Part shown: piece by piece, positions 17,599 to 27,502 of the stretch
Position numbering within the stretch: position 1 is the first letter of the stretch
How the letters are laid out: every line of letters begins with the position of its first letter
From: Pseudovibrio sp. Ad37
GTDB taxonomy: Bacteria > Pseudomonadota > Alphaproteobacteria > Rhizobiales > Stappiaceae
Length of the DNA: 64,000 bases
Reading direction: 5' to 3'
Assembly (NCBI RefSeq): GCF_001623075.1
Contig: NZ_LMCF01000011.1
Location: 1-64,000 of the forward strand
The notes under the pieces: model-generated
What the model saw: the letters and a program-made list of their open reading frames with translations, nothing else
Database searches by the model: none
Told to the model about the DNA's origin: nothing
Position numbers and translations under genes: made by a program

Positions 17599-17625
17599 GT
17601 GCTCTGCTTTTGCAGGGCACCCTTT
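17599..17625 (+). terminator. terminator after the DUF2852 gene
   Basis: Stem GGTGCTCTGC (17599-17608) pairs with GCAGGGCACC (17612-17621) with one G-U pair, followed by CTTTT. Confidence 0.85.
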
Positions 17626-17744
17626 TGTGCGTTGAGGCTTACTCGCAAAGCAACACACACGCTAAAGTAATTCGCACTGGTCGACTTTTAAATCGCCCCT
17701 TTCTCTGCAATAACGAGAGCGACCAGTGCAATTTTTGAGGTGAT

Positions 17745-18488
17745 ATGGGGTTCTTTGCGACAAAGGTTTTGCCGGAGTTTATTGAGGTGGATCTGGGGCA
17801 TAAGCCTCTGCAAATCCGCCTGAAACGCAACTCCAGAGCAAAACGCTATATCCTTAGAATTCCCCCTGGAGACCCAACACCCGTCATCACTGTTCCTGCC
17901 CGTGGCAATTTGAAGACAGCACAGGATTTCGCCAACCGGCAAATCGACTGGTTGAAGCAAAGATTGGGTGCTCGCCCGGATACAATCAAATTTGAAGAAG
18001 GTGCTCGCATCCCAATCAAAGGTGTGTCGCACACCCTGCGCTCTTCCGGCAAGTTACGTGGGCTCGCGAAGCTTGATCTTGAAGACCAGACGGAGGAACC
18101 GCTGCTGTTACTACCCGGAGAAACCCAAAGCTTTCACCGCAAAACCAAAGACTTCCTGCGCAAGTTAGCTAAAGAAGATCTTGAAGCACACGTACAGCAC
18201 TTCACGAACAAGCTTGGACGCAACTATCACAGCATCACACTGCGAGACACCAAGAGCCGTTGGGGCTCCTGTTCGCATGATGGGAAACTATCGTTCTCCT
18301 GGCGCCTTGTGATGGCGCCACCCGACATTTTGGAGTACGTAGCCGCTCACGAAGTTGCTCACTTGGTGAAACTGGATCATTCACCAGAGTTCTGGCGTGT
18401 TTGTGAGCAGTTAGCACCCCACACAAAGCAAGCCCAACGCTGGCTCAAAGAGCACGGCTCTCAACTTCACCTTTACGGACAGGAATAG
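17745..18488 (+). CDS. YgjP-like (SprT-type) zinc metallopeptidase, DUF45
   Basis: Predicted cytoplasmic zinc protease of the M48-related YgjP/DUF45 group. The zinc motif is HEVAHLVKLDHSPEFW: HEVAH supplies two ligands and the following His the third. The preceding SRWGSCSHDGKLSFSWRLVMAP segment is the family hallmark. The N-terminal half is beta-rich, as is usual. GAGGTG lies three to four bases before ATG 17745. Its 247 residues are normal. The stop at 18488 abuts the convergent PBP stop at 18489 with no space, so any terminator must lie in the neighbouring coding sequence. Substrates are unknown. Confidence 0.87.
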   Translation: MGFFATKVLPEFIEVDLGHKPLQIRLKRNSRAKRYILRIPPGDPTPVITVPARGNLKTAQDFANRQIDWLKQRLGARPDTIKFEEGARIPIKGVSHTLRSSGKLRGLAKLDLEDQTEEPLLLLPGETQSFHRKTKDFLRKLAKEDLEAHVQHFTNKLGRNYHSITLRDTKSRWGSCSHDGKLSFSWRLVMAPPDILEYVAAHEVAHLVKLDHSPEFWRVCEQLAPHTKQAQRWLKEHGSQLHLYGQE

Positions 18489-20891
18489 CTAACCACCGCC
18501 AAACAACCTTCCAAGCAGGTCCAGCGGGCTTGTGCTGGTGTTGTTTTGTGGGCGCGGAGCTGTTGTTGCTTGAACTGCAGGCCTTGGTGGCTGTGGTTGC
18601 TGAGGAGCTGCCACAAATGTTGGTTGACGACGCTTAGGCGCAGTGCCCGGTTTCAACAATGGTGATGTTTCGGCAAGATTAATCGGCACACCCGGCAGTC
18701 TGGCAATCGGGATACCCTGATGCTCTGTCTCCATCACCCATGCCCAGATTTCTGCTGGCAGTGTACCCCCACTCACCTTCTTCATCGGCTTGTTATTATC
18801 ATTCCCAAGCCAAACCGCAGTGGTGAGTGAGTTTGTATAACCAATGAACCACGCATCTTTGTAGCCTTGCGTTGTACCGGTTTTGCCTCCCGCCGGTCGT
18901 CCAGCCAACAGAGCGCGTTTTCCTGTGCCTCCATAGACTGTTTGTGCCATCATAGTATTGATTTCACTCAGCTTATCTCCACGAACAACGCGTCCTGTAC
19001 CATCACCGGAACGGCGATAAAGCACTTTGCCATGTTCATTTCGAATTTGCCGTACCACATGAGGAACGACACCATATCCGCCATTGGAGAAAGGCACATA
19101 CGCAGCTGCAATCTCAAGCGGGGTAACCTCTGACGTTCCAAGAGCGATGGATGGATTGGACTTGAGCGCGGATGTAATGCCCAGACGACGTGCTGTACGC
19201 GCCACATTGGCTGGGCCAACCTCATGCGCCAGCTTTGCTGCAACGGTGTTGATCGAAAATGCAAGCGCTTGCGTCAATGTCACATCGCCGTAGTATCGCT
19301 TGGTGTAGTTCTTCGGCGTCCAGCCCCTGTAGGTGACACGAGCATCCCTGCGGACAGTATTAGGGGTCATACCCCGTTCTAACGCCGCAAGATAGACAAA
19401 CGGTTTGAAAGCAGATCCCGGCTGTCTGCGTGCATAAACAGCGCGGTTGAACTGGCTTTTCCTATAATCAACACCGCCAACAAGAGCACGGATTGCACCA
19501 CTGCGATTGAGCGTAACAACCGCGCCTTGTGTCACATTAAACTCTTGGCGAGACTCCGCAATTCGAGTGGTCAGCGCCGTTTCTGCCGCTTGCTGCATGT
19601 CCCAATCGATGGTGGTATCGACGATGATGTCCTCGCCAATAGAGCCGACGAAGCCAGGTAGCAACTCCATCACATAATCAGCAACATAATTGCCACTGCT
19701 ACTGTTGTGGCTTGTGACCACGTGCGCCGGGTTGAACAGGGCATTCTTGGCGTCATCAGCGGTGATGAAGCCAGCCTTGTGCATGGATGCGATCACCACC
19801 TGCGCACGACCTTCTGCAAGAGCGGCATTGCGTGTGGGGGCATATTTACTAGGTGCTTTCAGCAGGCCTGCAATGGTTGCCGCTTCAGCAAGGTTGATGA
19901 GATGAGCGGATTTTCCAAAATAAACCCGCGACGCGGCATCAACACCATAAGCCCCTGCGCCGAGATAAACCCGGTTAAGGTACATCTCCAGAATTTCGTC
20001 CTTGCTGTAATTCCACTCCAACCACAGCGCCATCACCACTTCCTGCATCTTACGTCGCATGGTGCGCTCAGGCTTTAGGAACAGGTTCTTCGCCAGCTGC
20101 TGTGTGAGTGTTGATCCGCCCTGCACAGTTCGCCCGCTGGTGTAATTGACAAATGCAGCGCGGGCGAGACCAATTGGATCGATGCCGAAATGATATCTGA
20201 ACCGCCTGTCTTCGATAGCCATCACAGCTTCAGGCAGATACGTAGGTAACTGCTCCAAACGGACGGCCTCTCCGCCGGTATCCCCACGATTGGCGATCAA
20301 AGTGCCGTTTGCTGAAACGATGCGCACGTTAGGTGGGCGTTGCGGAACAGCCCACTCCGAAGCTGGTGGCAAATGCGCAGCGTAATAGGTGAGAATACCG
20401 CCAACAACGACGATCCCCCAAATGCCAAGTACGACGCTCCAATACATGGAAAAGCGAAAGGACTTCCACAAAAACCGTCGAAATTTGCTTTGGCTCTTTG
20501 GTTTGCCAGAGGAGGTTGCTGCATCAAGAGCTGCCAGTGTCTGTTGACGTGCCTTGCGGCTAGGTTTCTTGGCAGGCTTCTTTGCTGACGCTGCTTGCGC
20601 AGGCCTGGGACGCTGAGGAGCAGGTTTTCTGGCCTGTGCCGTTGGGTTTTGAGGTGAAGAGCGTTGCCCTGATGATGATTGCTTGCTTGGAGCACTGGCC
20701 TTGCTCGGACGGCGAATATAATCTTCGACCTCGTCCGGACGCAATGCGACACCCTGCAAGCGTGGGCGTTGAGGTTGTGCTGGGCGTTTTGGCCGCTGTC
20801 CTTCGGGATGTTGAGGTGGCTTGCCGGAAGGGCGTTGCCCGGGGCGCACTGGCCTCCGTTTTCTGCCATTTCCATTTTGGCCTGTCGCCAT
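18489..20891 (-). CDS. class A penicillin-binding protein, PBP1A family (GT51 + transpeptidase)
   Basis: Bifunctional peptidoglycan synthase of the inner membrane. Residues 1-145 are a cytoplasmic tail very rich in Pro, Arg, Lys and Gln. One membrane segment follows (WSVVLGIWGIVVVGGILTYYA). The glycosyltransferase domain has AIEDRRFRYHFGIDPIGLARA with the catalytic Glu, and GGSTLTQQLAKNLFL. The transpeptidase domain has the Ser-x-x-Lys active site in RQPGSAFKPF, SIN in LAFSINTVAAK, and KTGTT. The C-terminus is again Pro- and Gln-rich. ATG 20891 is preferred to the upstream in-frame start. About 800 residues. The LpoA-like lipoprotein at 29155 could be an activator partner; this is inference. 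Confidence 0.92.
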   Translation of the reverse strand: MATGQNGNGRKRRPVRPGQRPSGKPPQHPEGQRPKRPAQPQRPRLQGVALRPDEVEDYIRRPSKASAPSKQSSSGQRSSPQNPTAQARKPAPQRPRPAQAASAKKPAKKPSRKARQQTLAALDAATSSGKPKSQSKFRRFLWKSFRFSMYWSVVLGIWGIVVVGGILTYYAAHLPPASEWAVPQRPPNVRIVSANGTLIANRGDTGGEAVRLEQLPTYLPEAVMAIEDRRFRYHFGIDPIGLARAAFVNYTSGRTVQGGSTLTQQLAKNLFLKPERTMRRKMQEVVMALWLEWNYSKDEILEMYLNRVYLGAGAYGVDAASRVYFGKSAHLINLAEAATIAGLLKAPSKYAPTRNAALAEGRAQVVIASMHKAGFITADDAKNALFNPAHVVTSHNSSSGNYVADYVMELLPGFVGSIGEDIIVDTTIDWDMQQAAETALTTRIAESRQEFNVTQGAVVTLNRSGAIRALVGGVDYRKSQFNRAVYARRQPGSAFKPFVYLAALERGMTPNTVRRDARVTYRGWTPKNYTKRYYGDVTLTQALAFSINTVAAKLAHEVGPANVARTARRLGITSALKSNPSIALGTSEVTPLEIAAAYVPFSNGGYGVVPHVVRQIRNEHGKVLYRRSGDGTGRVVRGDKLSEINTMMAQTVYGGTGKRALLAGRPAGGKTGTTQGYKDAWFIGYTNSLTTAVWLGNDNNKPMKKVSGGTLPAEIWAWVMETEHQGIPIARLPGVPINLAETSPLLKPGTAPKRRQPTFVAAPQQPQPPRPAVQATTAPRPQNNTSTSPLDLLGRLFGGG

Positions 20892-21138
20892 AACTCTAAA
20901 ACACCTCAGTACCAATCACTCAAATTTTGGGCAAATATTGCCATTAAAGATTGAGCAAGCCTGAACAAACTCAGGCTGCTGACCGCTTGGGAGAGAGGTC
21001 GCAACCTGGATACAAAACACGAACGATTTTAGGGAAACACGCTTAATTGAGCGTTAAGCTATTGAGGTGAATTGCGCGCAGTTGGCCGGGAAATGCCACA
21101 AATATGCAGAGATGCTAGCGCTTCTACGCAAATATAAC

Positions 21139-21156
21139 AGGGCGGAAACCCGCCCT
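21139..21156 (-). terminator. terminator after olsB
   Basis: Stem AGGGCGG (21139-21145) pairs with CCGCCCT (21150-21156). On the minus strand it is followed by GTTATATTT, 31 bases past the olsB stop. Confidence 0.65.
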
Positions 21157-21186
21157 CTCCATTTTGAGACACTGATCGCTCTGTGA

Positions 21187-22128
21187 TCAGCTGGAATACC
21201 GACTGGCATCTTGGCCATAGTAATTCACATAGCGTGAGTTCAGCTTGGACACTGGCATGATGATCAAAACATCAGTGGTGCCGAACTGGTGATCAACAAC
21301 TGCTCCGTTACCGATATAGGCGCCAAGGCGTAGATATCCTTTAATCAGCGGTGGCAGAGAACGAAGCGCAGCGCGTTGATCCACCTGATCTTTCGCAATG
21401 CGGTTCATTTCCACATACTGGTCTGGCAGCGCTGATACGTGCCATTCTTCCGGTGTACTAGCAAAGTGGTGCAGGAAGGAAAGTTGCTCAGCAAGAAGAT
21501 CAGGATCGGTACCTTCGATAGAGGCGCAGCCAATCATTACATCTACATTGTGCGTCAGCACATAAGACCAGATGCCATGCCATAGCAATTCTACGGTCTT
21601 CTTGGTGCGATAAGGTTTCAAAACACAAGAACGACCGAGTTCCATGAAATTCAGATCACTGTGACGATCCAGAATCCCTTGAATATCAAACTCGCCTGCT
21701 GTGTAGAAACCGCCATTGAGCTGTGCAAGTTCCTGACGGAGCAATCGGTATGTGCCTACAATCTGCGGCTTGAGTTTGGAAAACGGTTTGTTGCGAACCT
21801 GACTGTTGTGATCAACGACCAATAGATGATCACAAATCTCGTCATAACTGTCGCGATCAAGACGCGATAACTGCGTTTGTGCATCTGCAATAGCGGACAT
21901 CTCTTCGTAAAACACTTCGTAGCGTAAACGTTGAGATTGCTTGAGTTCTTTGGCTCCGTTGGAAAGACGAACCTCGAGTGGGCCGACCTTACCGAGGCTT
22001 TGTCTTGCCTCCGGCATTTTTCCAAGCATTGCCTGAGGGATCCACCGTGGCGCAGGTCGCCCTGACAGTTTGCTCGGTGTAATTTTTTTTAGGACTTTCA
22101 TCGGGGAGATATGTCCAGATCCAGCCAT
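21187..22128 (-). CDS. olsB: OlsB-type ornithine N-acyltransferase (GNAT family)
   Basis: Catalyses the first step of ornithine lipid synthesis, transfer of a 3-hydroxyacyl group from acyl carrier protein to ornithine. The family signature is visible: LRYEVFYEEMSA (residues about 68-79), DHLLVVD, IVGTYRLLRQE, and FMELGRSCVLKPYRTKKTVELLWHGI. The C-terminal part has IKGYLRLGAYIGNGAVVDHQFGTTDVLIIMPV, also found in proteins labelled hemolysin-like acetyltransferases. Its 313 residues fit. The partner olsA is not adjacent; the two are often separate in Rhizobiales. Phosphate limitation commonly induces ornithine lipids, but I saw no clear Pho box. Confidence 0.85.
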   Translation of the reverse strand: MAGSGHISPMKVLKKITPSKLSGRPAPRWIPQAMLGKMPEARQSLGKVGPLEVRLSNGAKELKQSQRLRYEVFYEEMSAIADAQTQLSRLDRDSYDEICDHLLVVDHNSQVRNKPFSKLKPQIVGTYRLLRQELAQLNGGFYTAGEFDIQGILDRHSDLNFMELGRSCVLKPYRTKKTVELLWHGIWSYVLTHNVDVMIGCASIEGTDPDLLAEQLSFLHHFASTPEEWHVSALPDQYVEMNRIAKDQVDQRAALRSLPPLIKGYLRLGAYIGNGAVVDHQFGTTDVLIIMPVSKLNSRYVNYYGQDASRYSS

Positions 22129-22389
22129 ACTATTATTATCTCATATTGCTTAGGTATTTAAGAAACATTGCAATAATGAGAACGCCTTTCTGAATTTGCA
22201 CCAATCGAGTCACCCATGTCAATTTTGGGTAGTCAATTTGTGATATAAGCCCATTTTAGGACAGTTGAGTGACATAACACCAACATTTACCCGGGTAACG
22301 ACGCTCACATCTGCTAAACAATGCTGCGGTCGCGGTTAATCTGAGTATAACAACCGCCTCGTGATATTGAACAGGCTAAATATACCGAG

Positions 22390-24627
22390 CTATCCCTTAG
22401 CATAGCGTTTTAAAACAGCTTCGAGATCCTGCTTTTTTAGGGGTTTGCTTAAAAAACCGTCTGCTCCGGCATTAAGAGCCTCTTCTTTTGCGTCTGGCAT
22501 AACATCTGCTGAAACAACATAAATTGGCACCTGCGATGCGGTTTTTTCTTCTCGGCCTCTAATTTTTGAGATGGCTTCAAGTCCATCCAGACCGGGCATG
22601 TGCAGATCCATGAGCACAATATCAAACGAGCCGCTGGCACAGAGCGAAACAGCCTTATGCCCATCCTCAGCAAGCTCGGATGTGTGGCCCAGTTTGTCCA
22701 GTAGTGCTTGAACCAGCATCCAGTTAATTGGGTTGTCTTCGGCCACTAACACATTAAGGTTTGTGCTTTGGCCTTGATGTGTAGACGCCACCTCTTCTTC
22801 TGTTACATCGTTACCAACCTCGTCAGTCTGCAGCGAGGTGGGTGAGAACACCCGAAGTAATGAGCTGCGACGAACAGGACGGGTCAAGTAACCAGAAAAC
22901 TCTCCGGTCTTGATATCGGCAATCCGCGCCCGTTCCTGAGGTTTAATGAGGACAAATATCTCGGGTGCACTCTCAGATTGCTGCCCATAGAAATTGCGAA
23001 TGCGTTCTACATATTCTTCACCAACAAGCAAACGGTCAAACTGTGTCGTAAGAGACAAACCTTCTAGTTCAGCTGCTGCCAGAACCTTGGTGTGATTGAA
23101 ACCGCTTGTGCTCAGCGTTTTATAGACGAGGTCGGCCTCAATCTTATTGCTGGTCATGATCGCGATACGATCATCATGGTCTTTTACAAGGTCCTCTGAA
23201 ATCTCATCAACTGGCATCTCAAGAAGGAAAGTGGAGCCACAACCCAGCTGACTCTGAACGGTGAGTGAACTTCCCATAAGCTCCGCTAGCCGTTTGGAAA
23301 TTGCCAAGCCCAGGCCAGCTCCATCGAACTTACGGTCACGCCCATATTCACCCTGTTCAAACTCCCGGAAGATGCGAGCTGCTGTGACGTCATCCATGCC
23401 GGGGCCAGTGTCTTGAACAGCGAACTCCAGCAAGTGGTGGCCTGTAGTATCTGTAGTGACTTGCAGGGCTAAAGAAACACCGCCTTCTTCTGTAAATTTG
23501 ATCGCGTTTCCAACCAGATTATATAGGATTTGCTGCAACCGTGCCGGGTCACTCTGGATGGTTTTTGGTACGGCTGGATTGATAAATGAACCAATCTGCA
23601 GCCCCTTTGCATGGGCTTTGGGAGAGAGCAGCTCCACAACGCGCTCCACTAACGGAGCAAGCTCAACATTGCCAGTCTCTAACTCCAACTTTCCCGCTTC
23701 GATCTTGGAGTAATCAAGAACCTCATCAATGAGCATCAAAAGTGTGGAGCCTGAAGTTCTGATCGCATTAATGTAATTTTGCTGCTCTGCAGTGGTTGTC
23801 GTGTCATCCAACAAATCCGCCATGCCCAAGACACCGTTTAAGGGCGTGCGAATTTCGTGACTGACCATCGCGAGGAAGCGAGATTTTGCCTCGCTGGCAT
23901 TTGCAGCATGGTCACGGTCTTCCCGTAGCTTTTGCTCAGCTTGTCGCCTATCTGTGACATCAGTCAGGATCCACTGAATGATAGGAGCTCCACCGCTGCC
24001 ATCGCGAATGCTCAGGCGCAGGAGTGAATACCAGCGGGTGCCATGTTTTGTGCGCAAGGCAACGTCTTCGGTGGTCCCAGCAGCCCCTTCCTCAAGATCA
24101 GGAGTAAAGTCTTCGGCATAAGGCAGATGAATGGCCCCTCCGATCTCAACTCCAAACCCAGCTGGAAAATTGCGTTTTCCTGCATCATTGACAGACAGCA
24201 CCACTCCATTGCTATCACAACGGATTACAATGGCGCCCAGCGCATCCAGAATAGAACGGTGCCGATCATCCGCTTCACGCAGCTGCCAGTCAGTATCGCT
24301 AGCTAATTCTGATGGGTCTTCAAGTTGCTCCACTTCACTCTGGATTTGAGCCGCTTTCCAACTTTGGGCGATAACGTCACTTGCTGGAAACCGGCGAAAC
24401 AAGACAGCGCCAGCCCCAAAAGCAAGCAACACAACATAGAAACCTTGCAAGGACTGCCAATCAGTTAGCAGCAGCGCAATCAGCAAGCATATAACGCCCA
24501 CGAAAATGGAGAGGCTCTTTAGAACAAAGGATGATTTCTCGGTGATTTCGCTTTGCTTAATCAGAGACACGCGAGCCTGAGTAACAACATGGGTGCTCTC
24601 CTCAGTTTTCAGTCTCCGTTTCAACAC
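22390..24627 (-). CDS. hybrid sensor histidine kinase (2 TM, PAS, HisKA, HATPase, receiver)
   Basis: Inner-membrane two-component sensor. Two hydrophobic segments lie at about residues 39-58 and 64-82 with almost no periplasmic loop, so the signal is probably membrane-borne or cytoplasmic. A PAS domain covers about 120-230 and ends in LTDVTDRRQAEQ. The phosphoacceptor is His257 in FLAMVSHEIRTPLNG. The ATPase has NLVGNAIKF, DTGPGMDD and GAGLGLAISKRL. Residues about 485-600 look like a degenerate receiver fold without the phosphoacceptor motif. A true receiver follows with Asp674 in VLMDLHMPG and the conserved SKPL lysine. It starts at GTG 24627 with GGTGGAG upstream. No cognate regulator is adjacent. 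Output may pass through a phosphotransferase encoded elsewhere. Confidence 0.9.
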   Translation of the reverse strand: MLKRRLKTEESTHVVTQARVSLIKQSEITEKSSFVLKSLSIFVGVICLLIALLLTDWQSLQGFYVVLLAFGAGAVLFRRFPASDVIAQSWKAAQIQSEVEQLEDPSELASDTDWQLREADDRHRSILDALGAIVIRCDSNGVVLSVNDAGKRNFPAGFGVEIGGAIHLPYAEDFTPDLEEGAAGTTEDVALRTKHGTRWYSLLRLSIRDGSGGAPIIQWILTDVTDRRQAEQKLREDRDHAANASEAKSRFLAMVSHEIRTPLNGVLGMADLLDDTTTTAEQQNYINAIRTSGSTLLMLIDEVLDYSKIEAGKLELETGNVELAPLVERVVELLSPKAHAKGLQIGSFINPAVPKTIQSDPARLQQILYNLVGNAIKFTEEGGVSLALQVTTDTTGHHLLEFAVQDTGPGMDDVTAARIFREFEQGEYGRDRKFDGAGLGLAISKRLAELMGSSLTVQSQLGCGSTFLLEMPVDEISEDLVKDHDDRIAIMTSNKIEADLVYKTLSTSGFNHTKVLAAAELEGLSLTTQFDRLLVGEEYVERIRNFYGQQSESAPEIFVLIKPQERARIADIKTGEFSGYLTRPVRRSSLLRVFSPTSLQTDEVGNDVTEEEVASTHQGQSTNLNVLVAEDNPINWMLVQALLDKLGHTSELAEDGHKAVSLCASGSFDIVLMDLHMPGLDGLEAISKIRGREEKTASQVPIYVVSADVMPDAKEEALNAGADGFLSKPLKKQDLEAVLKRYAKG

Positions 24628-24691
24628 AGCTTTTGCTCCACCTGAACTATTTCGGTAAATCAGTAAAATTCAATTGGTAGGATATAACAGA

Positions 24692-26218
24692 TTATGCTGC
24701 GGCCAAATAGGCGGAAGAGCGTTTGAAACTCAGGGCCTCGGCCAAGTGAATGCGCTGAACGGCCTCTGACCCGTCCATATCTGCAATTGTCCGTGATAGT
24801 TTCAAAACACGATGGTATCCACGTGCAGAAAGACCAAATTGTATGGAGGCCTGTTCAATCAACTCCTTACTGCCTTGATCCAATGCAACAATTTGCTCAA
24901 TAGTCCGCGCACTGGCATGTGCGTTGACAGTGATATCTAACCCAAGAGAGGCATAGCGAGCTTGCTGTATTGCACGAGCACGTGCCACACGTTGAGCAAC
25001 CACCTGCGAACTCTCAGAAGTGCACGGGCTGATCAGGTCTCTTGCAGAAACCGCGGGAACATGCAGTTGCAAATCCATCCGGTCAAGGAATGGCCCGGAC
25101 ACTCGTGATTGATAAGAACTGGCGCATTTTTCGCCTCGCCTGCAAGTGTGTCCCGGCTCTCCTGCATAACCGCAACGGCAAGGGTTCATCGCAGCAACCA
25201 CTTGCACCATAGATGGGTAGCTCACACGATAATTGGCACGAACAATCGTCACCACACCGTTCTCAATAGGCTGTCTCAAGCTGTCCAGAACGGAACTATC
25301 GAACTCTGGCAGCTCATCCAAAAAAAGCACACCATTGTGAGCCATGGACACTTCGCCGGGTCTGGCTTTTATGCCACCGCCAACCAGTGAGGCCATGGAG
25401 GCAGAGTGATGCGGTGCCCGGAAGGGACGTTGATTGCTCAAGGCACCATCTTCCAGCTCACCTGATATGGAAGCGATCATGGAAACTTCCAGCAGTTCGC
25501 GAGCTGATAGTGGCGGCAAAAGAGCAGGTAACCTGCTCGCGAGTAAGGTCTTCCCAGAGCCTGGAGGGCCAACCATCATCAGGTTATGAGAGCCAGCCGC
25601 TGCAATCTCCAGTGCTCGCTTCGCTGTTTCTTGCCCTCGAATATCGGCAAGGTCCAGTGAACTAGCAGCTTGTGGAGAGCTACGCGGTTTTGGGGCAGAA
25701 AGAGTAATGTCACCTTTCAATGCGCGGTAGAGCTGAACCAGTGATCCCGCAGCCATAATTTTCAGGTTCTCATCCGCCCATGCCGCTTCAGAGCCGCAAC
25801 TTGCTGGGCAGATCAAACCTTTCCCGTTTGCAACAGCAGCGATTGCAGCTGGAAGGGCTCCGTTTACGTGCGAAATGCTGCCATCCAGTGAGAGCTCACC
25901 TAGAACGAGGAAGCCTTCGACAGCTTCCGCAGGCAATGCCCCCATCGCCACCAAGAGGCCAAGTGCAATCGGAAGGTCATAATGTGATCCTTCCTTAGGT
26001 AGGTCAGCCGGAGCCAGATTAACCGTCACACGTTTGGTTGGTAGCGCGAGGCCGGTAGCAATGAGTGCTGACCGAACCCGCTCCTTGCTTTCTGCAATCG
26101 CCTTGTCAGGCAGGCCAACAAGAGTGAAATAGACGGATCCGGGGCTAATCTGGACCTGCACGTCAACATTTGCAGCGTCGACACCCTGAAAGGAAACGGT
26201 AGAGATGCGAGCGAACAC
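24692..26218 (-). CDS. comM: YifB/ComM-family Mg-chelatase-like AAA+ ATPase
   Basis: Hexameric AAA+ helicase-like protein; ComM promotes branch migration of incoming DNA during natural transformation and recombination. The N-terminal Lon-S5-like domain has VGLPDKAIAESKERVRSAL and NLAPADLPKEGSHYDLPIALGLL. Walker A is MVGPPGSGKTLLASRLP, Walker B is GVLFLDELPEF, and PFRAPHHSAS lies between them. A Cys motif region CRCGYAGEPGHTC follows, then the C-terminal helical domain. The start is GTG 26218, with AGGAG six bases upstream, giving 508 residues; the longer frame to 26320 adds unrelated sequence. It is followed by gshB in the opposite transcriptional order, both leftward. Confidence 0.92.
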   Translation of the reverse strand: MFARISTVSFQGVDAANVDVQVQISPGSVYFTLVGLPDKAIAESKERVRSALIATGLALPTKRVTVNLAPADLPKEGSHYDLPIALGLLVAMGALPAEAVEGFLVLGELSLDGSISHVNGALPAAIAAVANGKGLICPASCGSEAAWADENLKIMAAGSLVQLYRALKGDITLSAPKPRSSPQAASSLDLADIRGQETAKRALEIAAAGSHNLMMVGPPGSGKTLLASRLPALLPPLSARELLEVSMIASISGELEDGALSNQRPFRAPHHSASMASLVGGGIKARPGEVSMAHNGVLFLDELPEFDSSVLDSLRQPIENGVVTIVRANYRVSYPSMVQVVAAMNPCRCGYAGEPGHTCRRGEKCASSYQSRVSGPFLDRMDLQLHVPAVSARDLISPCTSESSQVVAQRVARARAIQQARYASLGLDITVNAHASARTIEQIVALDQGSKELIEQASIQFGLSARGYHRVLKLSRTIADMDGSEAVQRIHLAEALSFKRSSAYLAAA

Positions 26219-26377
26219 CAGACACTCCTGCGACCACAATTTATCATCATTGTAGTAATTAAGCAGGAACGAACAGGAAACACACAAGCCTTGAATACTC
26301 AGAAATACGAAAGCCCCCATAAGAAGCTTTATCTGAAATCTCTGAGTTCATAATTGAAAGTCACTGGGAAAAGAAAA

Positions 26378-26397
26378 GCCCTGTCAACCAACAGGGC
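26378..26397 (-). terminator. terminator after gshB
   Basis: Stem GCCCTGT (26378-26384) pairs with ACAGGGC (26391-26397). On the minus strand it is followed by TTTTCTTTT, 13 bases past the gshB stop. Confidence 0.85.
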
Positions 26398-26409
26398 CTT
26401 TGATATTTT

Positions 26410-27384
26410 TTAGCCTTCCAGCTTTTTTTCAAGCACATCCCAGACCATGCCGGCCACATCTGGCCCGCCCAGCTTTTGGATTGCGCGAATGCCAGTCGGA
26501 GCTGTCACGTTGATTTCAGTGAGGTTTCCGTCAATCACGTCGATACCAACGAGAATGAGTCCTTGCTCCTTCAGTGTCGGCCCAAGGCGCGCGCAAATCT
26601 CTCTTTCGCGTTCAGTCAGGTCACTGTCTTTTGGAGACCCACCGCGTACCATGTTGGAGCGCAGGTCACCTTCTGCAGGGACACGGTTTACTGCACCAGC
26701 AAACTCGCCATCGACCAACAAAATGCGCTTATCGCCGTGTTTCACATTCGGTAGGAACTTCTGAATCACCCAAGGCTCGCGAAATGTGACGGAGAAGAAG
26801 TCGTAAAGAGAACCGTAGTTCAGGTCATCCTTGGTCACGCGGAATACAGCAGCGCCGCCATGTCCAAACAGCGGCTTCATTACGATATCGCTATGGATAT
26901 TGCGGAACTCGTCGATCTCTTCACGATCATGAGTGATCAGCGTTGGTGGCATCAGGTCGGCAAACTGGGTCACAAACAATTTTTCTGGCGCATTACGCAC
27001 AGAGACTGGATTATTCAGGACCAGCGTTGTCTCGGAAAGCTTTTCGAGAATATGGGTTGCAGCGATATAAGCCAGATCAAACGGAGGATCCTGACGCATC
27101 AGAACGACATCCATATCAGACATGTCAACGCGCTGAGGCTCACCAAAACTGAAGTGATTGCCAGCTTCGTCGCGCACGGTTACCGGCTCAACGCGGCACA
27201 TAACCTTTTCACCCCACAGCGCCAGACGCTCTGGGGTGTAGTGATACAGTTCATAACCACGATCCTGCGCTTCCAGCATCAGTGCAAAAGCACTGTCGCC
27301 CGCAATGTTGATGGTTGAGATATGGTCCATCTGAACGGCGACTTTAAGCGGCCGCTTGGCACCAGAAGAAGCTGCTTTGGACAT
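26410..27384 (-). CDS. gshB: glutathione synthase
   Basis: ATP-grasp ligase that joins gamma-glutamylcysteine and glycine to make glutathione in the cytoplasm. The prokaryotic family pattern is complete: VAVQMDHISTINIAGDS at the N-terminus, VLMRQDPPFDLAYI, NNPVSVRNAPEKLF, then MKPLFGHGGAAVFRV, the glycine-rich ATP loop. The C-terminal metal and substrate site is GIDVIDGNLTEINVTAPTGI. Its 324 residues fit the family. AGGAG lies six bases before ATG 27384. The gene order rsmI-yraN-gshB, all leftward, is common in alphaproteobacteria and may be partly co-transcribed. Confidence 0.97.
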   Translation of the reverse strand: MSKAASSGAKRPLKVAVQMDHISTINIAGDSAFALMLEAQDRGYELYHYTPERLALWGEKVMCRVEPVTVRDEAGNHFSFGEPQRVDMSDMDVVLMRQDPPFDLAYIAATHILEKLSETTLVLNNPVSVRNAPEKLFVTQFADLMPPTLITHDREEIDEFRNIHSDIVMKPLFGHGGAAVFRVTKDDLNYGSLYDFFSVTFREPWVIQKFLPNVKHGDKRILLVDGEFAGAVNRVPAEGDLRSNMVRGGSPKDSDLTEREREICARLGPTLKEQGLILVGIDVIDGNLTEINVTAPTGIRAIQKLGGPDVAGMVWDVLEKKLEG

Positions 27385-27502
27385 GAGGCACTCCTGAAAT
27401 AACGCTGGGATAGAAATCCATGTAAATAAAAATGGATGTTAGCTGCAGATATGTGGGTCAGAAAGCAATTTGTCTACATTTTTGCGATAAAATATTTGTT
27501 TC

